Source of the DNA: Jannaschia helgolandensis
Lineage (GTDB): Bacteria; Pseudomonadota; Alphaproteobacteria; Rhodobacterales; Rhodobacteraceae
Direction of reading: 5' to 3'
Length of the DNA: 64,000 bases
NCBI RefSeq assembly: GCF_900109285.1
Contig: NZ_FNZQ01000002.1
Span: 186,001-250,000 of the forward strand
The translations under genes and the position numbers were made by a program. The notes beneath the pieces are model-generated. The model did not search any database and was not told where the DNA came from. It saw only the letters and a list, made by a program, of their open reading frames with translations. Positions 1 through 9,341 of the stretch are shown piece after piece (the stretch's first letter is position 1; every line of letters starts with the position of its first letter).

Positions 1-87
1 GATGTTGGGCAGCTAGCGGGCCATTGTCAAAGCGATATGAACGCGGCGCGGCTTGACGTGACAGAACCGCACGGGCATCCCGGCGCA

Positions 88-423
88 ATGATCTACAAAT
101 TGTTCCGAACGCCCGAATGGCAGGCCCTCCGCGCGGAGGGGTCATCCACGGGCGCGCCGATTGATCTCTCCGATGGCTTCATCCATTTCTCGACAGCGGA
201 GCAAGTCGCCGAAACCGCCGTCAAACACTTTGCCGGGGTCGAAGGTCTGTGGCTGATCGGCGTCGAGGATGCCGTCGTCGCCGATAACCTGCACTGGGAG
301 ATCTCGCGCGGCGGCGCGAAATTTCCGCACCTCTATGCGCCGTTGCGCCTGGATCAAGTTGCCTGGGCGCAGCCGCTGCCGATGGTCGGCGGCGTTCACG
401 TCTTCCCTGCAGGCCTGATGTGA
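88..423 (+). CDS. DUF952 domain protein
   Basis: Protein of 111 residues beginning [14 protein letters not shown], the usual opening of the DUF952 family of small cytoplasmic proteins whose biochemical role is not established. The longer frame starting at 37 adds 17 residues outside the family, so the ATG at 88 is preferred. A conserved central stretch, [16 protein letters not shown], is typical of the family. Its stop codon TGA overlaps the GTG start of the dihydroorotate dehydrogenase gene, so the two are probably co-translated; this pairing is an observation and does not by itself show a role in pyrimidine synthesis. Confidence 0.85.
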   Translation: MIYKLFRTPEWQALRAEGSSTGAPIDLSDGFIHFSTAEQVAETAVKHFAGVEGLWLIGVEDAVVADNLHWEISRGGAKFPHLYAPLRLDQVAWAQPLPMVGGVHVFPAGLM

Positions 424-1472
424 TCGAAGCGGCGGGCCTTGCCCTGATGCACCGTTTCGACCCGGAACGTGCGCACCGGTTGGCCCTGTCGGCACTGAAC
501 TCCGGGCTGGGGCCGCGCGGCGGGCCGGTCACGTCCCCCCGCCTGGCGACAACACTGGCGGGGATGGATCTGCCGAACCCTATCGGGCTGGCTGCCGGGT
601 TCGACAAGAATGCCACCGCCCTGCATGCCCTGTCGCGCTGCGCATTCGGCTGGCTGGAGGTCGGGGCCGCCACGCCTCACCCGCAACCCGGCAACCCCCG
701 GCCGCGCCTGTTCCGCCTGACCGAGGACGGGGCGGCAATCAACCGCTTTGGCTTTAACAATGACGGTGCAGCGATCATCGCCGACCGGCTGGCGAAACGA
801 CCTGAGGGCGCGGTCGTCGGCCTGAACCTTGGTGCGAACAAGGACAGTGACGACCGTGCAGATGATTTCGTAAAGGTCCTAGCGCATTGCGACAGGCACA
901 TCGATTTCGCGACCGTCAATGTCAGCAGCCCGAACACTGAACGGCTGCGCGACCTTCAGGGCAAGGCCGCACTGGCGGGCATTCTGGACCGGGTTTGCGC
1001 ACAACGCGACGACCGGGGGCTGGATACGGCGATCTTCCTCAAGATCGCGCCCGATCTGGACGCCGCCGCGTTGGAGGATATCGCAGAGGTCGCGCTGAGC
1101 TCCGGCGTGAACGGCATCATCGCGACCAACACAACGCTGGCCCGCGACGGTCTGCACAGCGTCCACGCTTCGCAAACCGGTGGCCTGTCCGGTGCGCCGC
1201 TGTTCGATGCCTCGACCCGAATCCTGGCCCGCCTGTCGGTGTTGACGAACGGTAAACTGCCGCTGGTGGGCGTTGGCGGCATTGCCAGCGCCGACCAAGC
1301 CTATGCCAAGATCCGCGCAGGCGCGTCTGCCGTGCAGCTTTACACCGCGTTGGTTTATCACGGCATCAGTCTGCCCGCGCGTATCGCAAAAGGTCTCGAC
1401 GATCTGTTGGCCCGCGACGGGTTCGCCAATGTCGCCGACGCCGTGGGTACCGACCGCGACCGCTGGCTCTAA
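420..1472 (+). CDS. pyrD: Dihydroorotate dehydrogenase, quinone-dependent (class 2)
   Basis: Oxidises dihydroorotate to orotate, the fourth step of de novo pyrimidine synthesis, passing electrons through FMN to membrane quinone. The 350-residue length and N-terminal extension before the barrel fit the membrane-associated class 2 enzyme. GLAAGFDKN lies near residue 56, the motif NVSSPNT at about 167-173 carries the catalytic serine typical of class 2, and the phosphate-binding GVGGIAS and QLYTALVY motifs sit near the C-terminus. The start is GTG at 420, overlapping the stop of the upstream DUF952 gene. Its TAA stop overlaps the stop codon of the convergent MATE gene by two bases. Confidence 0.95.
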   Translation: MIEAAGLALMHRFDPERAHRLALSALNSGLGPRGGPVTSPRLATTLAGMDLPNPIGLAAGFDKNATALHALSRCAFGWLEVGAATPHPQPGNPRPRLFRLTEDGAAINRFGFNNDGAAIIADRLAKRPEGAVVGLNLGANKDSDDRADDFVKVLAHCDRHIDFATVNVSSPNTERLRDLQGKAALAGILDRVCAQRDDRGLDTAIFLKIAPDLDAAALEDIAEVALSSGVNGIIATNTTLARDGLHSVHASQTGGLSGAPLFDASTRILARLSVLTNGKLPLVGVGGIASADQAYAKIRAGASAVQLYTALVYHGISLPARIAKGLDDLLARDGFANVADAVGTDRDRWL

Positions 1473-2821
1473 GCCGCCCCGCCCGTCGCCGCCCGCTCCA
1501 GCCCCGGATATTTCCACCCCAGCGTCACGCCGCGCACTGCAAACGAGACCATCAGCGCCGCCCAGAGTCCGTGATTGTCCAGCCACGGCACCAGCACTGC
1601 CAAAGCCACCAGATAGACCCCAAAGCTCAATACCATCATGTTGCGCATGTCGCGCGTGCGGGTCGCGCCGATAAACACACCATCCAGCATCCATGATGCG
1701 AACCCGATCAAGGGTGCCGCGACCATCCACGGCAGATAGTCGCGCGCGACCTCCCGGACCTCGGTTGCCTTGGCCATCACGTCGACCAGCAGTCCGCCGA
1801 ACACCGCGAACGCCAGCGCCAGAACTGCCACCGTCCCCAGCCCCCATGCACCGCACAGGACCACCGACCGCCGCAAGCGTCCCCTGTCGCCCGCACCGAA
1901 GAAACGCCCGACCAGCGCCTCGACCGCAAAGGCGAACCCGTCCAGCGCATAGGCCGTGATATACAGGAATTGCAGCAGCACCTGATTGGCCGCCAGCGTG
2001 ACCGTCCCGAACAGGCCACCCATCAACAGAAACGACGCGAAGGTGATCTGCAACAGAACCGACCGGATCAGGATATCGGTGTTGACCGCCAGCATTCGCT
2101 TCAGACGCGCGGACTCGAATACCTGCACCCTGTCGCGCCAATCCGACCCGACGAAGGCATCCCGGCAGAACCATACCGCCAGCATCACGCCCGACCATTC
2201 CGCGATGAAAGTGGCCCAGGCGACCCCCTCGACGCCGAATCCCAGACCCAGCACGAACCAGACATCCAACGCGATATTCGCCCCGTTCATCGCCAGTTGG
2301 ATCACCAGAACGGCGGCGGTGCGTTCCTGCGCGATCAACCAGCCGGTCAGGCCATATATCGCGATCGCCGCAGGGGCCGACCAGATGCGGACCTGCATAT
2401 AGGATCGCGCCAGTCCCTCGACCTCCGCTGATGTGGGTGCCAGCCAGAACGCGCCTGTGAAAATTGCCCATTGAAGTGCGATCAGTCCCGCCCCCGCCAC
2501 GGCGGCAATCAGCAGTGCCCGTGACAGCAGCGCGACCAATTCGGGACGGTCGCCCGCACCCAGGGCCTGCGCCGCCAGACCTGTGGTGCCCATCCGCAGG
2601 AACCCGAAAATCCAATAGACCGACGACAGGATGATCGCGCCCGCGCCCACGGCGGCAATCGGTGCGGCCTGCCCCAGTTGACCCACGACGCCGGTATCCA
2701 CCGCGCCCAGAATCGGCACGGTGGCGTTCGACAGGACGACGGGTATGGCGACCTTCAGGATGCGGCGGCTCGACAGCGCCGCCTCGGGCCGCCCTTTCGT
2801 CAGGGGCACAGGGTCACTCAC
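1469..2821 (-). CDS. MATE family efflux transporter (DinF-like)
   Basis: Integral membrane protein of 450 residues with about twelve hydrophobic segments arranged as two similar halves, as in the MATE family that exports drugs or metabolites against Na+ or H+. The opening ...[18 protein letters not shown] and [10 protein letters not shown] are typical of the DinF branch. It is the third gene of an operon with two thioesterases; its ATG overlaps the upstream thioesterase stop as ATGA. The substrate cannot be read from sequence. The stop codon lies on the opposite strand to the pyrD stop and shares two bases with it, so there is no room for a separate terminator between the two genes. Confidence 0.9.
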   Translation of the reverse strand: MSDPVPLTKGRPEAALSSRRILKVAIPVVLSNATVPILGAVDTGVVGQLGQAAPIAAVGAGAIILSSVYWIFGFLRMGTTGLAAQALGAGDRPELVALLSRALLIAAVAGAGLIALQWAIFTGAFWLAPTSAEVEGLARSYMQVRIWSAPAAIAIYGLTGWLIAQERTAAVLVIQLAMNGANIALDVWFVLGLGFGVEGVAWATFIAEWSGVMLAVWFCRDAFVGSDWRDRVQVFESARLKRMLAVNTDILIRSVLLQITFASFLLMGGLFGTVTLAANQVLLQFLYITAYALDGFAFAVEALVGRFFGAGDRGRLRRSVVLCGAWGLGTVAVLALAFAVFGGLLVDVMAKATEVREVARDYLPWMVAAPLIGFASWMLDGVFIGATRTRDMRNMMVLSFGVYLVALAVLVPWLDNHGLWAALMVSFAVRGVTLGWKYPGLERAATGGAA

Positions 2822-3330
2822 CCGTCCGGGTCCGTCCTCTGCGGCATGAGAAAATGGCCGGTGGCCTGCGCAAACAGACGCTCGCGATTGTCCTGCCAGC
2901 CTTCGACATGGACGCTGGCATATCGACGACCGGACCGGTTCAGGCGGGCGCGGGCATAGGCGTCACGGGGCAGCCCGGCGCGCAGGTAGTCGACAGAAAA
3001 GTCGATGGTCTTGGGCAGACGCGGCAGAGCGTCATGGGTCAGGCCCTCCGGTTCCAGCCGTCCGGCCTCTAGGTCGTCCCAGAGCATCGACCACGACAGG
3101 GTGACGATAGCCGTGACCTCGAGGAATGCCGCCGTCACACCGCCATGCAGTGCAGGCAGCGCAGGGTTGCCGATCAGCTTGGGGTCGTAATGCAGAACCC
3201 CGGTCAGCTCGTCGCCGCGCCGGTCGAAGGTGATATTCAGAAACTTGATATATGGCACGCCGTCGATCAGGCCACGCAGGGCGGAATCGCGTCGTTGCTT
3301 GACGACCTGAACGGGTTCCGGCGTCTTCAT
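2818..3330 (-). CDS. PaaI family hotdog thioesterase
   Basis: Predicted acyl-CoA thioesterase of 170 residues with a single hotdog domain. The motif LHGGVTAAFLEVTA (HGG followed by an acidic residue) is the PaaI-type active-site helix. Such enzymes hydrolyse short or aromatic acyl-CoA thioesters in the cytoplasm. It overlaps the upstream thioesterase by ATGA and the downstream MATE gene by ATGA, so the three are translationally coupled. Together with the neighbouring copy it resembles an ancient tandem duplication, but the two are clearly diverged. Specificity is unknown. Confidence 0.88.
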   Translation of the reverse strand: MKTPEPVQVVKQRRDSALRGLIDGVPYIKFLNITFDRRGDELTGVLHYDPKLIGNPALPALHGGVTAAFLEVTAIVTLSWSMLWDDLEAGRLEPEGLTHDALPRLPKTIDFSVDYLRAGLPRDAYARARLNRSGRRYASVHVEGWQDNRERLFAQATGHFLMPQRTDPDG

Positions 3331-3782
3331 TTCGCCCGCGCCCGTTCCAGTGTAAAGGCTCCGTTGGCGACTGCGACGGGGCCCTTGTCGGTATCTTCGT
3401 CAAAGGCTTCGGCCCGAACGAAGGCGACAGACCGCGTGACATGATGACAAACGGCCCGCGCCGTGATCGTCTGGTGCGGCGTGGCTGCGCGCATATAGTC
3501 GATCCGCAGGTCCATGGTAGCCGTGGCAATGGGAGCGGTCGGATGGCTGAGGACAGCAGCACCCCCGGTCGTGTCCATCAGCGCGGAGACCGCACCGCCA
3601 TGGATCACGCCGGTCAGCGGATCGCCGACAAGATCGGCGGCCCAGGGCATGGAGATCGCTGCCTCCCCCTCGCCCACCGACTCGACGGTCATCGACAGGG
3701 CGCGACAATGCGGCAAGGCGGAGATGAACTGATGCGCGGCCCTGATGCGTTTGGCGGCGGCTTCTGAGGTGTCGTCGGTCAT
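3327..3782 (-). CDS. PaaI family hotdog thioesterase
   Basis: Second hotdog-fold thioesterase, 151 residues, first gene of the thioesterase-thioesterase-MATE operon. The active-site helix reads HGGAVSALMDTTGGAAV, a closer match to the PaaI consensus (HGG, Asp in the general base position, GG) than its downstream neighbour. It presumably releases CoA from small acyl-CoA thioesters. The gene lies back to back with the MerR gene at 3908, with about 125 bases between the two starts that must hold both promoters. Confidence 0.9.
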   Translation of the reverse strand: MTDDTSEAAAKRIRAAHQFISALPHCRALSMTVESVGEGEAAISMPWAADLVGDPLTGVIHGGAVSALMDTTGGAAVLSHPTAPIATATMDLRIDYMRAATPHQTITARAVCHHVTRSVAFVRAEAFDEDTDKGPVAVANGAFTLERARAK

Positions 3783-3907
3783 GCCGCAGCCTTGCCGCGA
3801 AGCGTATCGACCTGCAAGCCCGTTTGGCGTCCGGCTAAGTGACCCGGCTGCTGGCCCGGATGGACAGAACGGTCCTGACCGTGCCAGACTGACGCAGGGA
3901 GGAATCG

Positions 3908-4285
3908 ATGACGGAACGGCTGGATTTCAAACAGATGTGCGCTCGTTTCGACGTGACGCCCCGGACATTGCGTCACTACGAGTACATCGAACTTCTGTTC
4001 CCCGAGCGTGAAGGACGCGCGCGATATTATGGCGCGCGGGAAATCGCGCGAATGACGCTGATCCTTCGAGGTCGCAAATTCGGCTTTTCCCTCGAAGAAA
4101 TCCGCCAATGGCTGGAACTGTATGACGCGGATCCCGAGGGACGCACACAGATGCAGGCCTGGATCAATCTTGCCGATGGCCAATTGGCCGAACTGGCCGA
4201 CCGCAAGCGTCATCTCGACGAGGCCATCGCAGAACTTCAGGCTCTGCGGGATGGCGTAAACGCCGATCTGAAAACCAGGGACTGA
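3908..4285 (+). CDS. MerR family transcriptional regulator
   Basis: Protein of 125 residues with an N-terminal MerR winged helix (FKQMCARFDVTPRTLRHYE near residues 6-25) followed by a coiled-coil-like helix. It has no cysteine-rich effector loop, so it is not a metal sensor of the MerR/CueR kind and is more like the regulators of acyl-CoA degradation genes (LiuR type). A strong ribosome site, GGGAGGAA, precedes the ATG. It is a paralog of the second MerR gene at 4520. The position upstream of a beta-oxidation operon suggests control of fatty-acid use; this is inferred. Confidence 0.9.
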   Translation: MTERLDFKQMCARFDVTPRTLRHYEYIELLFPEREGRARYYGAREIARMTLILRGRKFGFSLEEIRQWLELYDADPEGRTQMQAWINLADGQLAELADRKRHLDEAIAELQALRDGVNADLKTRD

Positions 4286-4410
4286 ACACAACCTCAAGGT
4301 GATTCATCTCCACCCGACGCAACCTCAGCGATCTGGCTCGCCCTATATTCAGTGTTGCACGTTATCCGCGCAGCGATTGACGCAAGCGATCCTTACGTCA
4401 ACCCGATAAG

Positions 4411-4440
4411 TGACGTTACGTTCGGGTTACGTAAACGTCA
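4411..4440. promoter_or_regulatory. Candidate MerR-type operator
   Basis: The 30-base stretch begins TGACGTTACG and ends CGTAAACGTCA, an imperfect inverted repeat. Inside it, TTACGTAAACGTCA at 4427-4440 is itself a compact palindrome of the form T(T/G)ACGT-NN-ACGT(C/A)A. A further half site, TTACGTCA, lies at 4393-4400. Sites of this general composition are described for MerR regulators of branched-chain and fatty acid degradation. It sits 80-110 bases before the second MerR gene, in the gap between the two regulators, consistent with autoregulation and control of the operon downstream. The link to a specific regulator is inferred. Confidence 0.5.
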
Positions 4441-4519
4441 GCCTGGGTTGTATCGCTATGGTCGGACCCGCATCTCGACTGCATCGCCATAAGTGGCACC
4501 GAGACAAGGATGGAAAGTA

Positions 4520-4915
4520 ATGTCTGACGAACTGATGACGATCCGACAGATGTGTGACGCGTTCGACGTTACACCCCGGACGCTTCGCTTCTATGAGGCG
4601 AAAGAACTGATCAGTCCACAACGCGAAGGCCAGAAACGCTGGTTCACCCGCCGCGACCGGGCGCGCTTGAAATTGATCCTGCGCGGCAAGCGGTTCGGAT
4701 TCTCCCTCGAGGATATCCGCCAGTTGCTGGATCTTTACGATCTGGACGACGGCCAGCTGACACAGGTTTCCCGCACCTACGAGATCGGTCACGAGCGTCT
4801 GGCAGCGATGACCGCCCAGCGCGATGAACTGAACACCGCCATCGCGGAGCTGTCGGAACAGCTGCGTTGGGGGGAGAAAATAATGAATCAGGCGCAGCCC
4901 CGAAAGTTTGGCTGA
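4520..4915 (+). CDS. MerR family transcriptional regulator of the beta-oxidation operon
   Basis: Protein of 131 residues starting MSDELMTIRQMCDAF; the ATG at 4520 follows an AAGGA ribosome site and is preferred over a GTG at 4493 that adds nine residues outside the family. The wHTH (VTPRTLRFYEAKELISP) and the RGKRFGFSLEDIRQLLDLYD helix are typical MerR features, followed by a dimerisation helix. It is similar throughout its first 80 residues to the regulator at 3908. It immediately precedes the acyl-CoA dehydrogenase gene, separated only by a hairpin, so it is the most likely regulator of that operon. Confidence 0.9.
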   Translation: MSDELMTIRQMCDAFDVTPRTLRFYEAKELISPQREGQKRWFTRRDRARLKLILRGKRFGFSLEDIRQLLDLYDLDDGQLTQVSRTYEIGHERLAAMTAQRDELNTAIAELSEQLRWGEKIMNQAQPRKFG

Positions 4916-4926
4916 CCGCGACCAAC

Positions 4927-4946
4927 GGGGGCGCAGAGACGCCCCC
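4927..4946 (+). terminator. GC-rich hairpin between regulator and acyl-CoA dehydrogenase
   Basis: GGGGGCG and CGCCCCC form a perfect 7-bp stem around CAGAGA, just after the MerR stop. No T-run follows, so it is either a weak terminator, an attenuator or an mRNA stabilising element at the start of the catabolic operon. Confidence 0.45.
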
Positions 4947-4968
4947 GACGATTTGAGGAGGATCGAAC

Positions 4969-6747
4969 ATGCCCAGCTATATCGCACCCACCAAGGACAT
5001 GCAGTTCGTGCTGCACGATGTTCTGAAGGCTTCAACGCAAGACATTTCAGGCTATGACGAGATCGACCGCGATTTCACCGGTGCCGTGCTGGAAGAAGCA
5101 GGGCGTATGGCGTCCGAAGTTCTGCACCCTCTCAACGTTGTCGGCGACCGCGAAGGCTGCGTTCTCGAGAATGGCGTCGTCCGCACGCCCACTGGGTTCA
5201 AGGCGGCTTTCGATCAGGTCCGCGATGGCGGCTGGACGGCACTGGATTGCGATACAGAATACGGCGGCCAGGGCCTGCCCTATCTTATGCACACCGCGGT
5301 GGGCGAGATCCTGTCCTCGTCCAACATGGCCTTCAACATGTACCAGGGCCTGACCCACGGTGCCTATTCCGCGATCCACGCCCACGGCACGGACGCTCAG
5401 AAGCAGAAATGGCTGCCCAAGCTGACCACCTGCGAATGGACCGGCACCATGAACCTGACGGAGCCGCATTGCGGCACCGACCTGGGACTGATGCGCACCA
5501 AGGCCGAACCGCATGACGATGGTTCTTACAAGATTACCGGCCAGAAGATATTCATCTCGGCGGGCGATCACGACATGGCGGACAATATCGTCCACCTCGT
5601 GCTGGCCAAGATCGCCGGCGGACCCGAGGGCATCAAAGGGGTGTCGCTGTTCATTGTCCCCAAGATCATGGTCGACGACGATGGCAATCTGGGCGCGCTT
5701 AACGACGTCTCGGTCGGCAAGATCGAGGAAAAGATGGGCATTCACGGCAATTCGACCTGCGTAATGAACTATGATGGCGCGACAGGCTATCTGTTGGGTG
5801 AGGCGCATAAAGGCATGCGCGCCATGTTCACGATGATGAACGAGGCGCGCCTCGGTGTCGGCCTGCAAGGCTATGCCCAGGCCGAAATCGCCTATCAGAA
5901 CGCGCTGGCCTACGCGCTGGACCGCCTCCAGGGCCGCGACGTGACCGGCGTCAAGAACCCCGACGGCCCGGCCGATCCGCTGATCGTTCACCCCGACATC
6001 CGCCGCAACCTGATGGACCAGAAATCCTTCGTCGAAGGTGCGCGGGCCTTCGTATTCTGGGGCGCGATGATGATCGACCGCGCGCACCGCAACGAAGACA
6101 AGGACGCCGATGGCCTGATCTCTCTGCTGACGCCGGTCATTAAGGGTTTCCTGACCGACAAGGGCTATGAGATGGCCACCAATGCGCAGCAGGTCTATGG
6201 CGGTCACGGATATATCGAGGAATGGGGCATGTCGCAGTTTGTGCGCGACGCCCGCATCGCCCAGATCTACGAGGGCGCGAACGGTGTGCAGGCGCTGGAT
6301 CTGGTCGGTCGCAAGCTGGCCCTCGATGGCGGCAAGCATGTCATGGCTTTCTTCGACATGGTCAAGACGTTCTGCAAGGACAACGCCGAGGACGAGACTC
6401 TCAAAGCGGGCTTCCTGGAACCGCTCAAGGCCGCATCCAAGGACCTTCAGGCGGCGGGCATGTACTTTATGCAGCAGGGCATGAAGAACCCGAACGCCGC
6501 GCTCTCGGGCAGCTATGATTTCATGCACCTTTTTGGCCACGTCTGCCTTGGCCTTATGTGGGCCCGCATGGCGCAGGCTGCCGGTTCAAAACTGGGCGAA
6601 GCAGGTGCGGATCGCGATTTCCTTGACGCAAAAATCGCCACGGGGCGCTACTACATGGCGCGTCAGCTTCCGGCGACGGGGATGCACCTTGCGCGCATCC
6701 AGACCGGGTCGGAGACGGTAATGGCGCTTGAACCCACGGCTTTTTAA
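4969..6747 (+). CDS. Acyl-CoA dehydrogenase (long form, DmdC/FadE-like)
   Basis: FAD-dependent enzyme of 592 residues that introduces the trans-2 double bond into an acyl-CoA. The sequence has the N-terminal acyl-CoA dehydrogenase domain, the beta domain with [13 protein letters not shown], and the C-terminal helical domain with the catalytic glutamate in IYEGANG (Glu435), then a roughly 130-residue C-terminal extension found in the long forms. These long forms include 3-methylmercaptopropionyl-CoA dehydrogenase (DmdC) of marine roseobacters, so that substrate is an alternative to ordinary fatty acyl-CoAs. An AGGAGG ribosome site precedes the ATG. The neighbouring thiolase and FadB-type genes favour a general beta-oxidation role. 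Confidence 0.9.
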   Translation: MPSYIAPTKDMQFVLHDVLKASTQDISGYDEIDRDFTGAVLEEAGRMASEVLHPLNVVGDREGCVLENGVVRTPTGFKAAFDQVRDGGWTALDCDTEYGGQGLPYLMHTAVGEILSSSNMAFNMYQGLTHGAYSAIHAHGTDAQKQKWLPKLTTCEWTGTMNLTEPHCGTDLGLMRTKAEPHDDGSYKITGQKIFISAGDHDMADNIVHLVLAKIAGGPEGIKGVSLFIVPKIMVDDDGNLGALNDVSVGKIEEKMGIHGNSTCVMNYDGATGYLLGEAHKGMRAMFTMMNEARLGVGLQGYAQAEIAYQNALAYALDRLQGRDVTGVKNPDGPADPLIVHPDIRRNLMDQKSFVEGARAFVFWGAMMIDRAHRNEDKDADGLISLLTPVIKGFLTDKGYEMATNAQQVYGGHGYIEEWGMSQFVRDARIAQIYEGANGVQALDLVGRKLALDGGKHVMAFFDMVKTFCKDNAEDETLKAGFLEPLKAASKDLQAAGMYFMQQGMKNPNAALSGSYDFMHLFGHVCLGLMWARMAQAAGSKLGEAGADRDFLDAKIATGRYYMARQLPATGMHLARIQTGSETVMALEPTAF

Positions 6748-6758
6748 GGCAAAACCAC

Positions 6759-6783
6759 GGTCGGTCCGCACGCCGGGCCGACC
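6759..6783 (+). other. Intercistronic hairpin
   Basis: GGTCGGTCC pairs with GGGCCGACC (one G-U pair) around a 7-base loop between the dehydrogenase stop and the ribosome site of the next gene. It may limit read-through or protect the upstream message; there is no T-run. Confidence 0.4.
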
Positions 6784-6798
6784 CCGACCGGAGGATAC

Positions 6799-7020
6799 AT
6801 GCCCCGCCCGCAACGCCTGACCCGACGCTTTCCCGCCCGTATGACCGAGGCGGGATACCGACGTCTCCGCAAATTCGCGGAGGAGGCTGGACTGGACGAA
6901 GGTGAAGCGCTGTCGTTCCTGTTCGAGAACTTCGACAGCGTGACGCACCGGGACAATCTGATGCACCGGCTGGACCTGCATCTGGCGATGCTCGCGAAAC
7001 GCGGCGACACCGGCGCGTAG
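6799..7020 (+). CDS. Small conserved-type protein, ribbon-helix-helix-like
   Basis: Basic protein of 73 residues with a clear ribosome site (GGAGG) before its ATG. The order is a short basic strand-like segment (RLTRRFPARMTE), a first helix (AGYRRLRKFAEEAG) and a second helix (EGEALSFLFENF), which is the layout of ribbon-helix-helix DNA-binding proteins, but I cannot confirm the fold. It sits inside the beta-oxidation operon between the dehydrogenase and the glutathione transferase. It could be a small regulator or partner protein of the pathway. Function not recognised. Confidence 0.7.
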   Translation: MPRPQRLTRRFPARMTEAGYRRLRKFAEEAGLDEGEALSFLFENFDSVTHRDNLMHRLDLHLAMLAKRGDTGA

Positions 7021-7057
7021 ACACAGACAACGACCGTATTTCGGGAGGGAAGCGCAT

Positions 7058-7690
7058 ATGACCATCAAGCTGCATTGCTTCGGCGAGTCGGGGAATTCCT
7101 ACAAGGCCGCGCTGGCGCTGGAACTGTCCGGGCTGGATTGGGAGCCGGTGTTCGTCGATTTCTTCGGCGGTCAGGCCCGCACACCCGAATGGCGGGCCGA
7201 GAACGGCATGGGCGAAGCGCCCGTGCTGGTCGATGACGACATGCGCCTCAGCCAGTCGGGGGCAATCCAGCAGTGGATTACGGACAAGACCGGCAAGTTC
7301 GGCGGCACACCCGAGGACCGTTACGAGGTTCTGAGGTGGATCTTGTGGGACAACCACAAACTGTCGAGCCAGGCGGGCATGACCCGGTTCCTGATGAACT
7401 TCCTGCCCGAAGACAAACGCCCCGCCGAAGTGATCGCCTTCAGCCAAGGCCGCCTGAAGGCAGCCTATGACGTGCTGAACCGCCATCTTTCGGGGCGCGA
7501 CTGGATCGTCGGCAAGGGTGTCACCAACGCCGACCTGTCGTGCTGCGGCTACCTCTACTACCCCGAGCCGTTCGGTTTTGATCGCGCCGACTGGCCTAAT
7601 ATCGACGCCTGGCTGGACCGCATCGCCGCCCTGCCCGGCTGGAAATCCCCCTACGACCTGATGCCCGGCCGTCCCTCGGACCGCCAGTAA
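7058..7690 (+). CDS. Glutathione S-transferase family protein
   Basis: Protein of 210 residues with an N-terminal thioredoxin-like domain (IKLHCFGESGNSYKAALAL; the glutathione-contacting SQSGAI motif near residue 66) and an all-helical C-terminal domain ending in the WKSPYDLMPG segment. It would conjugate or use glutathione on electrophilic substrates in the cytoplasm. It is preceded by GGGAGGGAA and followed after ten bases by the thiolase gene, so it belongs to the beta-oxidation operon. Why a glutathione transferase is needed there is not known; detoxification of reactive enoyl intermediates is a guess. Confidence 0.88.
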   Translation: MTIKLHCFGESGNSYKAALALELSGLDWEPVFVDFFGGQARTPEWRAENGMGEAPVLVDDDMRLSQSGAIQQWITDKTGKFGGTPEDRYEVLRWILWDNHKLSSQAGMTRFLMNFLPEDKRPAEVIAFSQGRLKAAYDVLNRHLSGRDWIVGKGVTNADLSCCGYLYYPEPFGFDRADWPNIDAWLDRIAALPGWKSPYDLMPGRPSDRQ

Positions 7691-7700
7691 GGAGTCTCCC

Positions 7701-8915
7701 ATGACCGAAGAAGCCTATATCTACGATGCCATCCGCACCCCCCGTGGCAAGGGCCGAAAGGACGGATCGCTGCATGAGGTCACCGCAGCGCGCCTGTCCG
7801 CCGACGTGCTGAACGCACTGAAGGACCGTAACGGGTTCGAAGGCCATGCGGTCGAGGACGTGATCTGGGGCAACGCCACCCAGGTCGCCGAACAGGGCGG
7901 ATGTCTTGCCCGGACCGCCGTTCTGGCCTCCGATCTGGACCAGCGTATTCCCGGCCTGTCGATCAATCGCTTCTGTGCATCGGGCATGGAGGCCGTGAAC
8001 CTGGCCGCCAACCAGATCCGCGGCGGGGCCGGTGACGGCTATATCGCGGGCGGTGTGGAATGCATGAGCCGCGTCCCGATGGGCAGCGACGGGGCTGCCA
8101 TCGCCGTCGATCCATCTATCGCGATGAGCACCTATTTCGTCCCGCAGGGAATTTCGGCTGACATCATAGCCACCGAATATGGCTTTACCCGCGATCAGGC
8201 CGATGCCTTCGCCGTCGAGAGCCAGAAGCGCGCCGCCGCCGCGTGGAAGAATGACCGCTTCAAGAAGTCGATCGTTACCGTGCGTGATGTGAACGGCCTG
8301 CCCATTCTGGACCACGACGAATACATCCGCGAAGGCACCGACATGCAGTCGCTGGGCGCGCTCAACGCTGCGTTTCAGGCGATGGGCGAGGTCATGCCCG
8401 GCTTCGACAAGATCGCCCTGATGAAATACCCGCATCTGGAGCGGATCAATCACATCCACACGGCGGGCAATTCGTCGGGCATCGTCGATGGCGCGGCAGG
8501 CGTTTTGATCGGCAATAAGGAATTCGGCGAAAAATGGGGCCTGAAACCCCGCGCCCGCATCCGCGCCACAGCCAAGATCGGCACCGATCCGACCATCATG
8601 CTGACCGGTCCGATCCCAGTGACTGAAAAGATCCTGTCGGAGAATGGCTTGACCATCGGCGACATCGACCTGTTCGAAGTCAACGAGGCGTTTTCTTCCG
8701 TCGTGCTGCGCTTCATGCAGGCTTTCGATGTCGACCATGACAAGCTGAACGTGAATGGCGGCGCTATCGCCATGGGCCACCCGCTGGGGGCGTCCGGCGC
8801 GATCATCATCGGCACCCTGCTGGATGAGTTGGAGCGCGCGGACAAGGAAGTTGGCCTTGCCACCCTGTGCGTGGCGTCCGGCATGGGGGCAGCCACGATC
8901 ATTGAGCGGGTCTGA
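7701..8915 (+). CDS. Acetyl-CoA acyltransferase (thiolase, FadA-type)
   Basis: Thiolase of 404 residues that cleaves 3-ketoacyl-CoA with CoA to give acetyl-CoA and a shortened acyl-CoA, the last step of beta-oxidation. All catalytic residues are visible: the acyl-accepting Cys92 in NRFCASGME, His360 in GGAIAMGHPLGASGA and Cys390 in CVASGMG. The gene lies between the glutathione transferase and the paralogous unknown genes, and its stop TGA overlaps the next ATG by one base (TGATG). A biosynthetic acetoacetyl-CoA thiolase is possible but less likely given the neighbouring FadB-type gene. Confidence 0.93.
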   Translation: MTEEAYIYDAIRTPRGKGRKDGSLHEVTAARLSADVLNALKDRNGFEGHAVEDVIWGNATQVAEQGGCLARTAVLASDLDQRIPGLSINRFCASGMEAVNLAANQIRGGAGDGYIAGGVECMSRVPMGSDGAAIAVDPSIAMSTYFVPQGISADIIATEYGFTRDQADAFAVESQKRAAAAWKNDRFKKSIVTVRDVNGLPILDHDEYIREGTDMQSLGALNAAFQAMGEVMPGFDKIALMKYPHLERINHIHTAGNSSGIVDGAAGVLIGNKEFGEKWGLKPRARIRATAKIGTDPTIMLTGPIPVTEKILSENGLTIGDIDLFEVNEAFSSVVLRFMQAFDVDHDKLNVNGGAIAMGHPLGASGAIIIGTLLDELERADKEVGLATLCVASGMGAATIIERV

Positions 8916-9220
8916 TGCAGGACGCGCAAGCCATCTATCAGGACCACCTCTACATGGTGTTGATGCCGCAATGGCAGCGGGTCTTCGATAGTGTCTGCGC
9001 GTATTTGCATTTTTCCCTGCGGATCGAGACGGCGGATGCTGTGGCTATCATTCAGACGGCTCAGAAAATGCGAAAATCGCTGGAGGCGTTCCATGCGTCG
9101 CTGGTGCGTCTGGCCGCGCAGGCCTGTCACCGCGTCTGCTTGTCGGCGGCGGTCGGCCCGCCCCGCCCCCAACACATTGTCGGACGGCATCGCACCTGTA
9201 ACATGAGGAGTGGGCAATGA
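8915..9220 (+). pseudogene. First of three tandem paralogs, C-terminus lost by frameshift
   Basis: Frame of 101 residues, coupled to the thiolase stop by TGATG. Its N-terminus (AQAIYQDHL) and middle (LVRLAAQACHRVC, then HIVGRHRTCNM) align with the next two genes (AHDIYQDFL, LKGLGATAYHRLC, ITGAHTTYIM). The match ends at a stop at 9220. A different frame, 9217-9345, continues with MMDLVLAGDRW, resembling the SLMRQPDGRW segment of the second copy, and runs to a TGA overlapping the second copy's ATG as ATGA. This suggests an original gene spanning about 8915-9345 that suffered a deletion with frameshift. A genuine short protein cannot be excluded. Confidence 0.6.
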
Positions 9221-9341
9221 TGGATCTGGTGCTTGCCGGTGACAGGTGGTGCAGTTCGTGCATCCGGTCCAACCATCGGAACGCTGCCTGTCCTGTCATC
9301 AGCCCCGAACGTCACAAAACGTTCGGCAAGGAGGACGGAGG

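Noticed and set aside
879-2615. Long minus-strand frame of 578 codons across pyrD and MATE
   Set aside because: It is antisense to pyrD and in another frame of MATE, with arginine/glycine-rich low-complexity composition typical of shadow frames in GC-rich DNA.
5047-6540. 497-codon minus-strand frame opposite the acyl-CoA dehydrogenase
   Set aside because: Antisense shadow of a gene whose catalytic motifs are intact; the composition is histidine- and valine-rich noise.
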